From positions 1-5,111 of the forward strand of contig CALUUL010000105.1 in NCBI GenBank assembly GCA_944323945.1: a DNA stretch of 5,111 nt, in the 5' to 3' direction. This stretch comes from Candidatus Gastranaerophilales bacterium. Lineage in GTDB: Bacteria > Cyanobacteriota > Vampirovibrionia > Gastranaerophilales > Gastranaerophilaceae. Below the pieces are notes generated by a model that was given only the letters and a program-made list of their open reading frames with translations, had not been told where the DNA came from and ran no database searches. Below, one piece after another: positions 1-5,094 of this stretch; the stretch's first letter is position 1; each line of letters begins with the position of its first letter. The translations under genes and the position numbers were made by a program.

Positions 1-1200
1 ATAGACCGTATAAATAAGGAAATTGAAGCATTTTATGGTAGATATTCTACTGAAACGGGTTTATCAATAGAAGATGTTAAAAAACTTTTGGATAAAGACG
101 AGCTAAGTAAATTTAGAACCGAAGCACAAAAGTATTATGATGATATAGTAAAACACGCATACGACCCTACATATAAACAAAGACTAAAAAACGAATTATA
201 TCAAACGACAACAAAAGAAGGACGCAAACTTTATTCTTTACGCAGAAACGTATCAAGGCTTGATTATCTTAAAATGCAAATTGAAAACGCTTTAGAAGTG
301 CTATATATGAAAGAAAATGAAGCGTTTACAAGTAAATTAAGCTCAACATACGAAGATACTTATATGAGGTCTATTTTTGATACTCAACAAGCAACAGCAG
401 TATTTCAACCTTTTAACTCGTTGAATAATTCCATAATAGAAAAAGCCGTACAACAAAAATGGTTAGGTGAAAATTACAGCGATAGAATTTGGAGCGATAA
501 AAATAAGCTATTAGATACCTTGAATAAAACATTTTTACAAGACGTTGCAATAGGTAAGAACCCTAAAGCAATAGCAAGCGATATAAAGAAAGCTACTGGG
601 GTAAAATACTCCAATTGCGAACGATTAGCAAGAACAGAGTTTAATAATATAGCTAATCAGGCAACCTACAGTTCGTATTTACAAACAGAAAATTTAGATA
701 AATATAAATATGTAGCAACTTTAGATTTTAGAACATCTGAAATATGTCAAAATTTGAGTGGTAAAGTTTTTTTAGTAAAAGAAGCAGAAATCGGAGTAAA
801 TTATCCACCAGCTCATAGCCGATGTCGCTCAACAACTATACCATATTTAGATGATATGGATTATTCAAAAATTGAACAAATGGCAAAATTGCCAAATGGA
901 GATATAATGTACATACCTAGTACAATGACATATAAAGAATGGCTATCATCTTTAAGCGAAAAAGACAAAAAAATGTATTATTCTGAACGTAAAGCAGCAC
1001 AACAAAAATCAAGCGATAAAAAACAACTTGCAGAATATAGAAAATTAGCAACAAAATTAAATAAAACAGACAAAAAAGAGTTATTAGAAGGATTACCTAC
1101 AAAATTAGAAGATTTTAGAAGATTGAAATATACTGATACTGAAAAATACGAAATTTTTAAGAATAATGCTAGAATTGCTAGAAGTTATTTACAAAATTAG
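1..1200 (+). CDS. Phage minor head protein (Mu gpF / SPP1 gp7 family), 5' end outside window
   Basis: The frame is open from the first base (it reads IDRINKEIEAFYGRYS...), so this is the last 399 codons of a longer gene. A TTG at 88 is possible but has no Shine-Dalgarno site and would discard in-frame coding sequence, so I do not use it as the start. Numbering from the first codon here, the first ~165 residues are charged and helical. Residues ~170-285 form the gpF-like domain: an ARTEFNN motif (R211, E213), then LDFRTSEIC (241-249), a GKVF strand, and PPAHSRCRST (H272, C275, R276). This LDxRTSxxC ... PPxHxxCRST pattern is the family signature. Family members are minor capsid proteins that sit with the portal and act in head morphogenesis or DNA ejection. 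The tail (~290-399) is lysine-rich and contains a TYKEWLSSLS segment typical of Gram-positive phage members. The gene implies that portal and terminase genes lie just upstream. Its last codons overlap a promoter for the next gene. Confidence 0.9.
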   Translation: MDRINKEIEAFYGRYSTETGLSIEDVKKLLDKDELSKFRTEAQKYYDDIVKHAYDPTYKQRLKNELYQTTTKEGRKLYSLRRNVSRLDYLKMQIENALEVLYMKENEAFTSKLSSTYEDTYMRSIFDTQQATAVFQPFNSLNNSIIEKAVQQKWLGENYSDRIWSDKNKLLDTLNKTFLQDVAIGKNPKAIASDIKKATGVKYSNCERLARTEFNNIANQATYSSYLQTENLDKYKYVATLDFRTSEICQNLSGKVFLVKEAEIGVNYPPAHSRCRSTTIPYLDDMDYSKIEQMAKLPNGDIMYIPSTMTYKEWLSSLSEKDKKMYYSERKAAQQKSSDKKQLAEYRKLATKLNKTDKKELLEGLPTKLEDFRRLKYTDTEKYEIFKNNARIARSYLQN

Positions 1201-1215
1201 TTTTTATAGTATAAT
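1188..1215 (+). promoter_or_regulatory. Promoter for the HNH gene
   Basis: TTTACA at 1188-1193 and TATAAT at 1210-1215 are separated by 16 bp, a good sigma-70/sigma-A type match. The -35 box lies inside the last codons of the head gene. Transcription would begin near 1221-1223, just before the first copy of the AGAACACCAC word at 1225. The words TATTTACAAA and TAGTATAATAAAA recur in the promoter at 3192-3220, which supports both as real sites. AT-rich DNA gives chance matches, so confidence is moderate. Confidence 0.6.
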
Positions 1216-1224
1216 AAAATTATT

Positions 1225-1316
1225 AGAACACCACCAAAAAAATTTATTATTTAATAATAACCCTTGTCATTATGTGGTGTTCTGACAGGGGTTATTATTT
1301 TAAGGAGAACACCACA
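1225..1316 (+). repeat. Three-copy AGAACACCAC word: two direct, one inverted
   Basis: AGAACACCAC is at 1225-1234 and AGAACACCACA at 1306-1316. The inverted form TGTGGTGTTCT is at 1273-1283. The middle copy is perfectly complementary over 11 nt to the downstream copy and over 10 nt to the upstream copy. The downstream copy overlaps the end of the Shine-Dalgarno site and runs to the base before the ATG at 1317. The middle copy sits almost wholly in the loop of the 1253-1299 hairpin. The word is GC-richer than its surroundings, so three copies in under 100 nt are unlikely by chance. Confidence 0.85.
1253..1299 (+). promoter_or_regulatory. 17-bp hairpin in the HNH gene leader (RNA switch or terminator)
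   Basis: Bases 1253-1269 pair with 1283-1299 over 17 bp, with one G-T (G-U) pair (1288 with 1264). The loop is the 13 nt at 1270-1282. The 3' arm runs into TTATTATTTT and then directly into the AAGGAG ribosome binding site, so the stem ends two bases before it. The loop carries the inverted copy of the word found next to the start codon. It could be a regulator of HNH translation, an intrinsic terminator for the head-gene transcript (the 3' side is T-rich but interrupted), or both. The structure is read by eye; no folding energy was computed. Confidence 0.75.
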
Positions 1317-1319
1317 ATG
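1302..1319 (+). promoter_or_regulatory. Ribosome binding site fixing the HNH start
   Basis: AAGGAG at 1302-1307 lies 9 nt before ATG 1317-1319. This chooses 1317 over the in-frame ATG at 1272, which has no Shine-Dalgarno site, lies inside the hairpin loop, and would add 15 residues unlike the family. Confidence 0.85.
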
Positions 1320-2198
1320 AAAAAAATATGTTTACAATGTGGAAAAGAATTTGAAACAAAAAATAAAAATCAAAAATATTGTAGTATTCAATGTAATGGA
1401 AAATCAAAAGAAATTAATATAATAGGTAAAAAATATGGAAGATTAACAGTAATTGAAAAAATCAAAGATAATAAAAATAAATATTCAATGTGTAAATGTA
1501 TTTGTGATTGTGGTAATAAATGTATAGTAAATATTGCAAATGTTAAATCAGGACATACAAAATCTTGTGGTTGTTTGCAAAAAGAAACAATAGGGGATAT
1601 AAATAAAAAGCACGGAAAAAGAAATACAAGACTTTATGATATATGGTGCGGTATTAAAGTAAGGTGCTATAATAAAAACGATAAAAATTATAAAAATTAC
1701 GGTGGACGTGGAATAACTATATGCCAAGAATGGTTTAATAACTTTATAAATTTTTATAACTGGTCTATGGCTAATGGTTATACAGATGATTTGAGTATTG
1801 ATAGAATTGATGTTAACGGTAATTATGAGCCCTCTAATTGCCGTTGGGTAGATAGAAAAACACAAAATAGAAATACAAGAACAAATAGATATTTAACCTA
1901 TAAAGGAGAAACTCATTGTATTGCAGAATGGGCAGAAATATTACATATTAAACAATATATAATAATTGAGAGATTAAAATATGGATGGAGTATTGAAAAA
2001 ATATTTGAAACACCTGTAAATTATGGGGGTGGATTATTACCCCAAAAAGTTATAAAATGTTTAGAAACTGGAGAAATATTTGAAAATTATAAATCAGTTT
2101 TAAAAAAATATAAAATAAATAAAAGTAGCCTTTATAAATGTTGTAGTAAAAAACAAAAAACTTGCGGTAATTTGCATTGGGAGTATGTAAATGATTGA
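1317..2198 (+). CDS. HNH-type homing-endonuclease-like protein with zinc ribbons and NUMOD-like repeats
   Basis: This 293-residue protein belongs to the free-standing phage HNH-like group. An N-terminal treble-clef or ribbon finger has C5, C8, C22 and C26. A second cysteine module starts at GKKYGRLTVIE (38-48) and holds C59/C61/C63/C65/C69 and the SCGCL pair C84/C86. The core at ~104-190 has RLYDIW, YGGRGITICQEW, then SIDRID (160-165), GNYEPSNCRW (168-177) and a QN at 183-184. This resembles the beta-beta-alpha metal core of HNH nucleases, but with Asp where the first His usually lies. The C-terminal ~100 residues look like DNA-binding modules: YLTYKGETHCIAEWAEIL...GWSIEKIFETP (192-233) and a NUMOD1-like segment (~244-291, ending CGNLHWEY). 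Such proteins nick or cut DNA to spread their own gene, which fits its position between a virion gene and accessory genes. It has its own promoter and structured leader, and its last 8 nt overlap the next gene. Activity is not proven by sequence. Confidence 0.85.
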   Translation: MKKICLQCGKEFETKNKNQKYCSIQCNGKSKEINIIGKKYGRLTVIEKIKDNKNKYSMCKCICDCGNKCIVNIANVKSGHTKSCGCLQKETIGDINKKHGKRNTRLYDIWCGIKVRCYNKNDKNYKNYGGRGITICQEWFNNFINFYNWSMANGYTDDLSIDRIDVNGNYEPSNCRWVDRKTQNRNTRTNRYLTYKGETHCIAEWAEILHIKQYIIIERLKYGWSIEKIFETPVNYGGGLLPQKVIKCLETGEIFENYKSVLKKYKINKSSLYKCCSKKQKTCGNLHWEYVND

Positions 2199-3165
2199 TA
2201 AAATACAATTAAAAATGCGACAAGGAATGCCATTAGCAGATAAAATAAGATTTACCAATAGAAGAATAGAAGAATGGATAAAATATTTTGGTAAAGATGG
2301 CTGTTATGTGTCTTTTTCTGGTGGTAAAGATAGTACAGTATTATTAGATTTAGTTAGGAAAATAGAACCAAGTATTGAAGCATTATTTGTAGATACTGGA
2401 CTTGAATATCCCGAAATAAGACAATTTGTCAAAACCTTTGATAATATAACTATTCTTAGACCTGAAATAAGATTTGATAAAGTTTTAGAAAAATATGGGT
2501 ATCCAATAATTTCAAAAGAAGTTAGTGAATGCGTAGAGCAAGCAAGAAAAGCATTAAAAACTGATAAATACCCTTATAGACTTGCAAAACTTATGGGAAC
2601 AGCATTAGATAAAAATGGTAAAAAATCTATATATAATCAAGAAAAATGGAATTTTTTATTAGACGCACCTTTTAAAATATCTAATAAATGTTGTAATGTA
2701 ATGAAGAAAAAACCAGCACATAAATATTTTAAAGAAACTGGTAAAGTACCTATAATTGGCACTATGGCAGTTGAAAGTAGATTAAGAACTCAAAAGTATT
2801 TACAAAATGGTTGCAATGGTTTTGAAATGAAAATACCAACATCAACTCCAATAGCTTTTTGGACAGAACAAGACATACTACAGTATTTATATGAAACAAA
2901 AATACCTTATGCCAGTGTTTATGGAGAAATCAAAATAGATAATAATGGGAAATATTATACAACAGGTTGCCATAGAACTGGTTGTATGTTTTGTGCGTAT
3001 GGTTGTCATTTAGAAAAATATCCAAATAGATTTCAAATGTTAGCTCAAACACACCCAAAACAATATGATTATGTTATCAATACATTAGGATTTAATAAAG
3101 TATTAGATTTTATAGGAGTTGATTATTTGCCATATAATAATAAAGGACAAATAAAACTCTTTTAA
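2191..3165 (+). CDS. PAPS reductase / DndC-like PP-loop family protein
   Basis: This is a 324-residue member of the phosphoadenosine-phosphosulfate reductase-like (PP-loop, N-type ATP pyrophosphatase) superfamily. The PP-loop is SGGKDST at 43-49, followed by the LFVDTGLEYPE segment (65-75) typical of the fold. A CC pair at 167-168 and a second group C260, C265, C268 and C272 near the C-terminus are a plausible Fe-S or Zn site. After it comes the HLEKYPNRFQ...THP region (273-289) common to phage members of this family. The start has GGGAG (2179-2183) 7 nt upstream and lies inside the end of the HNH gene (8-nt overlap), so the two are probably co-translated. Family members activate a substrate through an adenylate, often to add or move sulfur (PAPS reductase, tRNA thiolation, DndC in DNA phosphorothioation). 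The substrate here is unknown. No DndB, DndD or DndE partner is in the window, so a full Dnd system is not supported. Confidence 0.85.
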   Translation: MIDKIQLKMRQGMPLADKIRFTNRRIEEWIKYFGKDGCYVSFSGGKDSTVLLDLVRKIEPSIEALFVDTGLEYPEIRQFVKTFDNITILRPEIRFDKVLEKYGYPIISKEVSECVEQARKALKTDKYPYRLAKLMGTALDKNGKKSIYNQEKWNFLLDAPFKISNKCCNVMKKKPAHKYFKETGKVPIIGTMAVESRLRTQKYLQNGCNGFEMKIPTSTPIAFWTEQDILQYLYETKIPYASVYGEIKIDNNGKYYTTGCHRTGCMFCAYGCHLEKYPNRFQMLAQTHPKQYDYVINTLGFNKVLDFIGVDYLPYNNKGQIKLF

Positions 3166-3167
3166 CT

Positions 3168-3199
3168 TTTGTAAATATTTTAATTAAAGTATTTACAAA
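3168..3199. promoter_or_regulatory. 14-bp inverted repeat overlapping a -35 box: candidate operator
   Basis: Bases 3168-3181 (TTTGTAAATATTTT) pair with 3186-3199 (AAAGTATTTACAAA, read through one G-T pair at 3178/3189) around AATT. The right arm contains the whole -35 hexamer TTTACA (3192-3197) of the next promoter, so a bound repressor would block RNA polymerase. It begins 3 nt after the stop codon of the PP-loop gene, so a weak AT-only terminator is another reading. No T-run follows it, which favours an operator. Confidence 0.55.
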
Positions 3200-3220
3200 T
3201 TATAAAATATGTAGTATAAT
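3192..3220 (+). promoter_or_regulatory. Promoter for the five-gene accessory operon
   Basis: TTTACA at 3192-3197 and consensus TATAAT at 3215-3220 are separated by the ideal 17 bp. They lie in the 84-bp gap before the gene at 3250, whose Shine-Dalgarno GAGG is at 3238-3241. The -35 and -10 surroundings match those of the promoter at 1188-1215. Confidence 0.7.
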
Positions 3221-3249
3221 AAAAAAGGTAGTTAAATGAGGTATAAATT

Positions 3250-3693
3250 ATGATGTTAATTGTTTTAGATAAAGACCCGATAGTCGCAGCAAAAAAAGTA
3301 CCTGAAAGCATAAGACATAAACAGCTTTTAGAGTTAATGCAAATGTTATCTTGTGTGGTTGATTTTGGATTTAAGCAAATACCCCAAGGCAAAGAGATTA
3401 AAGAGTGGATAACTAAAAATAAAGTATGGATTAGTAGATATGCAGAAACATTATTCAGTTTATTTTATGTAACCGCTAAAAATGCTAAAAAACAAACAGT
3501 TATCAAATATAAATGCTTATTAGATTTACTTTGGTATGAATGTATGGGTAAAGAATGTGAACAACCTACTACCGCAATACTCCGCTACGTCAAAGGTTAC
3601 GAGTGCAAATATCCGACAAATACGGAGTTGCCGATTGATATCGCAATAGAGATTTATACCGATTATGTTCACAATTTTAAGAGGTGGGAATAA
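3250..3693 (+). CDS. Phage protein of the LDxDPxxAA type (distant pyrimidine-dimer-glycosylase-annotated group)
   Basis: The protein has 147 residues. The N-terminal LIVLDKDPIVAAKKVP, the KQLLELMQMLSC helix, and IPQGKEIKEWITKNKVW resemble small phage proteins that are often labelled pyrimidine dimer DNA glycosylase. The C-terminal PTNTELPIDIAIEIYTDYV...FKRW resembles the end of the same group. I see no clear similarity to T4 DenV itself, so the enzymatic label is unsafe. No signal peptide or membrane segment is seen. GAGG lies 8 nt before ATG 3250. A second ATG follows at 3253, so the N-terminus could be one residue shorter. The gene is first in the operon, behind the promoter at 3192-3220, and its stop abuts the next ATG. 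The segment around 3565-3660 is visibly less A+T-rich than the rest. Confidence 0.7.
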   Translation: MMLIVLDKDPIVAAKKVPESIRHKQLLELMQMLSCVVDFGFKQIPQGKEIKEWITKNKVWISRYAETLFSLFYVTAKNAKKQTVIKYKCLLDLLWYECMGKECEQPTTAILRYVKGYECKYPTNTELPIDIAIEIYTDYVHNFKRWE

Positions 3694-3864
3694 ATGACAG
3701 ATAAAGAAAAATATCAAAAGTGTTTAAATTTTATTAAAAGTTTGTATAGACTAAAATTTGATACGCTTGTTTCAATAGAGGAAGGTGTATATAACAATAT
3801 TATGTCAAAAGAAGCGGAAAATTTTTTAAAAGAGATAGACGAATTTGAAGATAATAAGAGGTAA
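3694..3864 (+). CDS. Small hypothetical protein, 56 residues
   Basis: This short ORF starts with ATG directly after the TAA of the previous gene and ends 2 nt before the next start. GAGGTGGG (3681-3688) gives a Shine-Dalgarno about 8 nt upstream. It fills the only gap in an otherwise gapless operon, which is the best argument that it is real. The product (MTDKEKYQKCLNFIKSLYRL at the start) is charged, probably all helical, with an acidic C-terminal half rich in Glu and Asp. I do not recognise it and see no motif. It may be a small phage accessory or inhibitory protein, but nothing in the sequence says so. Confidence 0.65.
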   Translation: MTDKEKYQKCLNFIKSLYRLKFDTLVSIEEGVYNNIMSKEAENFLKEIDEFEDNKR

Positions 3865-3866
3865 TA

Positions 3867-4244
3867 ATGGAACAATTATTAATACATTTATTTGCTGATT
3901 ACTGGTTACAAAATGATTGGATGGCATTAAATAAGAAAAACAAGTTTTATATTGCCTTAATACACGCTTTTGTATATACAATACCATTTCTATTATTAAC
4001 CAGAAGTATTTTAGCTTTATTCATAATATTTATAACGCACGCTATTATTGACGGTACAAATATTGTATATAAACTAAATCAAATAAAAAATTGGGATTTT
4101 AAATCTCTTTTTATATGGGGCAATAACATAATAAAAGACGGCTACGATGCAGATAGACCACCATTTATAAGAGTGTGGCTCATAATTATTCAAGATAATA
4201 TTTTACATTTAATTATTAATTATTTTAGTATTAAATATTTATAA
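3867..4244 (+). CDS. DUF3307-like phage membrane protein
   Basis: This 125-residue protein matches the pattern of DUF3307 proteins, which occur in phages and bacteria. It begins with LLIHLFADYWLQNDWMA (H7, D11, Q15). HAFVY (H33) follows, then THAIIDGTNIVYKL (H58, D62) and IIQDNILHL (D110, H114). The spaced His and Asp residues recur in the family and could bind metal, but its function is not established. Three hydrophobic stretches at ~28-43, 46-63 and 102-120 indicate an inner-membrane protein without a cleaved signal peptide. AAGAGG (3856-3861) lies 5 nt before the ATG. The stop codon overlaps the next gene's Shine-Dalgarno site, suggesting coupled translation. Confidence 0.75.
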   Translation: MEQLLIHLFADYWLQNDWMALNKKNKFYIALIHAFVYTIPFLLLTRSILALFIIFITHAIIDGTNIVYKLNQIKNWDFKSLFIWGNNIIKDGYDADRPPFIRVWLIIIQDNILHLIINYFSIKYL

Positions 4245-4252
4245 GGAGTATT

Positions 4253-4723
4253 ATGAATATAGGTTTATATATTGGAAGTTTTGACCCGTTTACAAATGGG
4301 CATTATGAAATTATAAAACAAGCCGAAAAATTATTTGATAAATTATATGTTGTAATTAGTAAAAATAACAATAAAAAACGTAGGTTTTCCGAAAATTTAT
4401 GTTTAGAAGCAATAAAACCATACTTGAATAATAATACCGAGATTTTTATTTCTGATAAGTTAACTACTGATATTTTTCAAGAAAAGAATTGTACTTATTT
4501 GATTAGAGGATTAAGAAATACAACAGATTATTTATATGAAGAACAATTATTACAAATGTATAAAATTCTTTATAAAGATATAAGAGTTATTTATTTGCGT
4601 GCTAATAATAATATATCGAGCAGTTTTGTATATGAATTATTTAAAAATAATAAAGAAATAAAAGATTATATACCTTATAATAAAACGGTATTAACCAACG
4701 GAAAGGGCGGAAGCGATGAGTAA
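4253..4723 (+). CDS. CoaD-like (phosphopantetheine adenylyltransferase family) nucleotidyltransferase
   Basis: The 156-residue length is close to that of cellular CoaD (about 160). The nucleotidyltransferase motif GSFDPFTNGH lies at 8-17 (S9 and H17 correspond to T10 and H18 of E. coli CoaD). Basic residues K41/K42 with RRF, then LIRGLRNTTDYLYE (83-96; R85, R88, E96) and ISSS (121-124) match the CoaD substrate and ATP-binding motifs in order. CoaD transfers AMP from ATP to 4'-phosphopantetheine, giving dephospho-CoA. The RGLR and ISSS motifs argue for CoaD rather than NadD or NadM, but substrate specificity could have drifted. AAGGAG at 4243-4248 lies 4 nt before the ATG and overlaps the previous stop. 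The last 8 nt overlap the next gene. Hosts already carry coaD, so this is an accessory phage copy. I leave the symbol blank because the reaction is inferred. Confidence 0.85.
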   Translation: MNIGLYIGSFDPFTNGHYEIIKQAEKLFDKLYVVISKNNNKKRRFSENLCLEAIKPYLNNNTEIFISDKLTTDIFQEKNCTYLIRGLRNTTDYLYEEQLLQMYKILYKDIRVIYLRANNNISSSFVYELFKNNKEIKDYIPYNKTVLTNGKGGSDE

Positions 4724-4958
4724 AATAGAATATAAATTATCAGATTTAGCAACATATGAACAAATACAATGGTTAAACAATTTAGCGTGTAAAATATTAG
4801 ACTGTGGAAATGATGAAATTTGTATAATTGATGAAAATAATAAATATACATATTTAGGTAATTTAATATTGTTGATAAAAACTCTTCATATTAATAATAA
4901 AAATAAAACAATAACTTTAATTAGAAAATATACAAGAGATATTAAAAGTGAGAATTAA
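4716..4958 (+). CDS. Hypothetical protein, 80 residues
   Basis: The ATG lies inside the end of the CoaD-like gene (ATGAGTAA overlap), with AAAGGG (4702-4707) 8 nt upstream, so it is the last firm member of the operon. The product opens with SKIEYKLSDLATYEQIQWLN, probably helical. It has a middle part with two cysteines (C26, C30) and a C-terminal half rich in Ile, Leu, Asn and Lys. There is no clear signal peptide or membrane helix. I do not recognise the family. The overlap suggests co-expression with the adenylyltransferase but not a known functional link. Confidence 0.7.
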   Translation: MSKIEYKLSDLATYEQIQWLNNLACKILDCGNDEICIIDENNKYTYLGNLILLIKTLHINNKNKTITLIRKYTRDIKSEN

Positions 4959-5009
4959 ATGGAAAAAAGAGAATTAACTTTATGTAATATCGAATATGTA
5001 AGTTTATAA
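4959..5009 (+). CDS. Doubtful 16-codon ORF at the end of the operon
   Basis: ATG 4959 abuts the TAA of the previous gene, as at 3691-3694, and reads MEKRELTLCNIEYVSL before a TAA. A weak AGTGAG (4947-4952) lies 6 nt upstream. The position is typical of a coupled gene, but the length is not. It may be a tiny peptide, the remnant of a deleted gene, or chance. Confidence 0.25.
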   Translation: MEKRELTLCNIEYVSL

Positions 5010-5032
5010 ATATTGACAAAAAAGCTCAATAT
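5010..5032. promoter_or_regulatory. Dyad over a -35 box: candidate operator
   Basis: ATATTGA (5010-5016) and TCAATAT (5026-5032) form perfect 7-bp arms around a 9-bp centre. The dyad covers the TTGACA box (5013-5018) and abuts the extended -10, a position suited to repression. Short AT-rich arms can arise by chance. Confidence 0.35.
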
Positions 5033-5040
5033 GTTATTAT
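5013..5040 (+). promoter_or_regulatory. Promoter for the gene starting at 5095
   Basis: The consensus -35 box TTGACA (5013-5018) and -10 TATTAT (5035-5040) are 16 bp apart. TG at 5032-5033, one base before the -10, gives an extended -10. The predicted start near 5047 leaves a leader of about 48 nt with no strong structure seen. Confidence 0.65.
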
Positions 5041-5094
5041 GATAATAGATGTATCTTGTATATGTCTGTTTTTATAACTGCAATAGAGGATTTT

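Noticed and set aside
88..90. TTG as the start of the head protein gene
   Set aside because: The frame is open to base 1 with sensible coding sequence and there is no Shine-Dalgarno site before 88; the gene simply begins outside the window.
1171..1184. Short repeat GCTAGAA-type words near the head gene end
   Set aside because: They encode the repeated Ala-Arg pattern of the protein and are too short to stand out in this composition.
1272..1316. N-terminal extension of the HNH protein from ATG 1272
   Set aside because: It has no ribosome binding site, lies in the hairpin and repeat structure, and the AAGGAG site points to 1317.
1548..1865. Reverse-strand ORF of 105 codons inside the HNH gene
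   Set aside because: It is an antisense shadow of a well-supported gene, with no recognisable motif.
1201..2198. HEARO / IsrB-type RNA-guided system (structured RNA next to an HNH gene)
   Set aside because: The protein has no RuvC-like motifs and fits the zinc-ribbon/NUMOD homing-endonuclease type; the leader is only about 95 nt and lacks an evident guide.
2191..3165. DNA phosphorothioation (dnd/ssp) locus
   Set aside because: Only one PP-loop gene is present, with no DndA, DndB, DndD, DndE or Ssp partners in the window.
3180..3392. Reverse-strand ORF of 70 codons across the operon promoter
   Set aside because: It overlaps a promoter and a supported gene on the other strand, and its product is low-complexity and unrecognised.
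3526..3717. Reverse-strand ORF of 63 codons
   Set aside because: It is antisense to the 3250-3693 gene and the start of the next one, with no supporting signals.
5041..5046. GATAAT as -10 box for TTGACA at 5013
   Set aside because: The spacing would be 22 bp, which is too long; TATTAT at 5035-5040 with an extended TG fits better.
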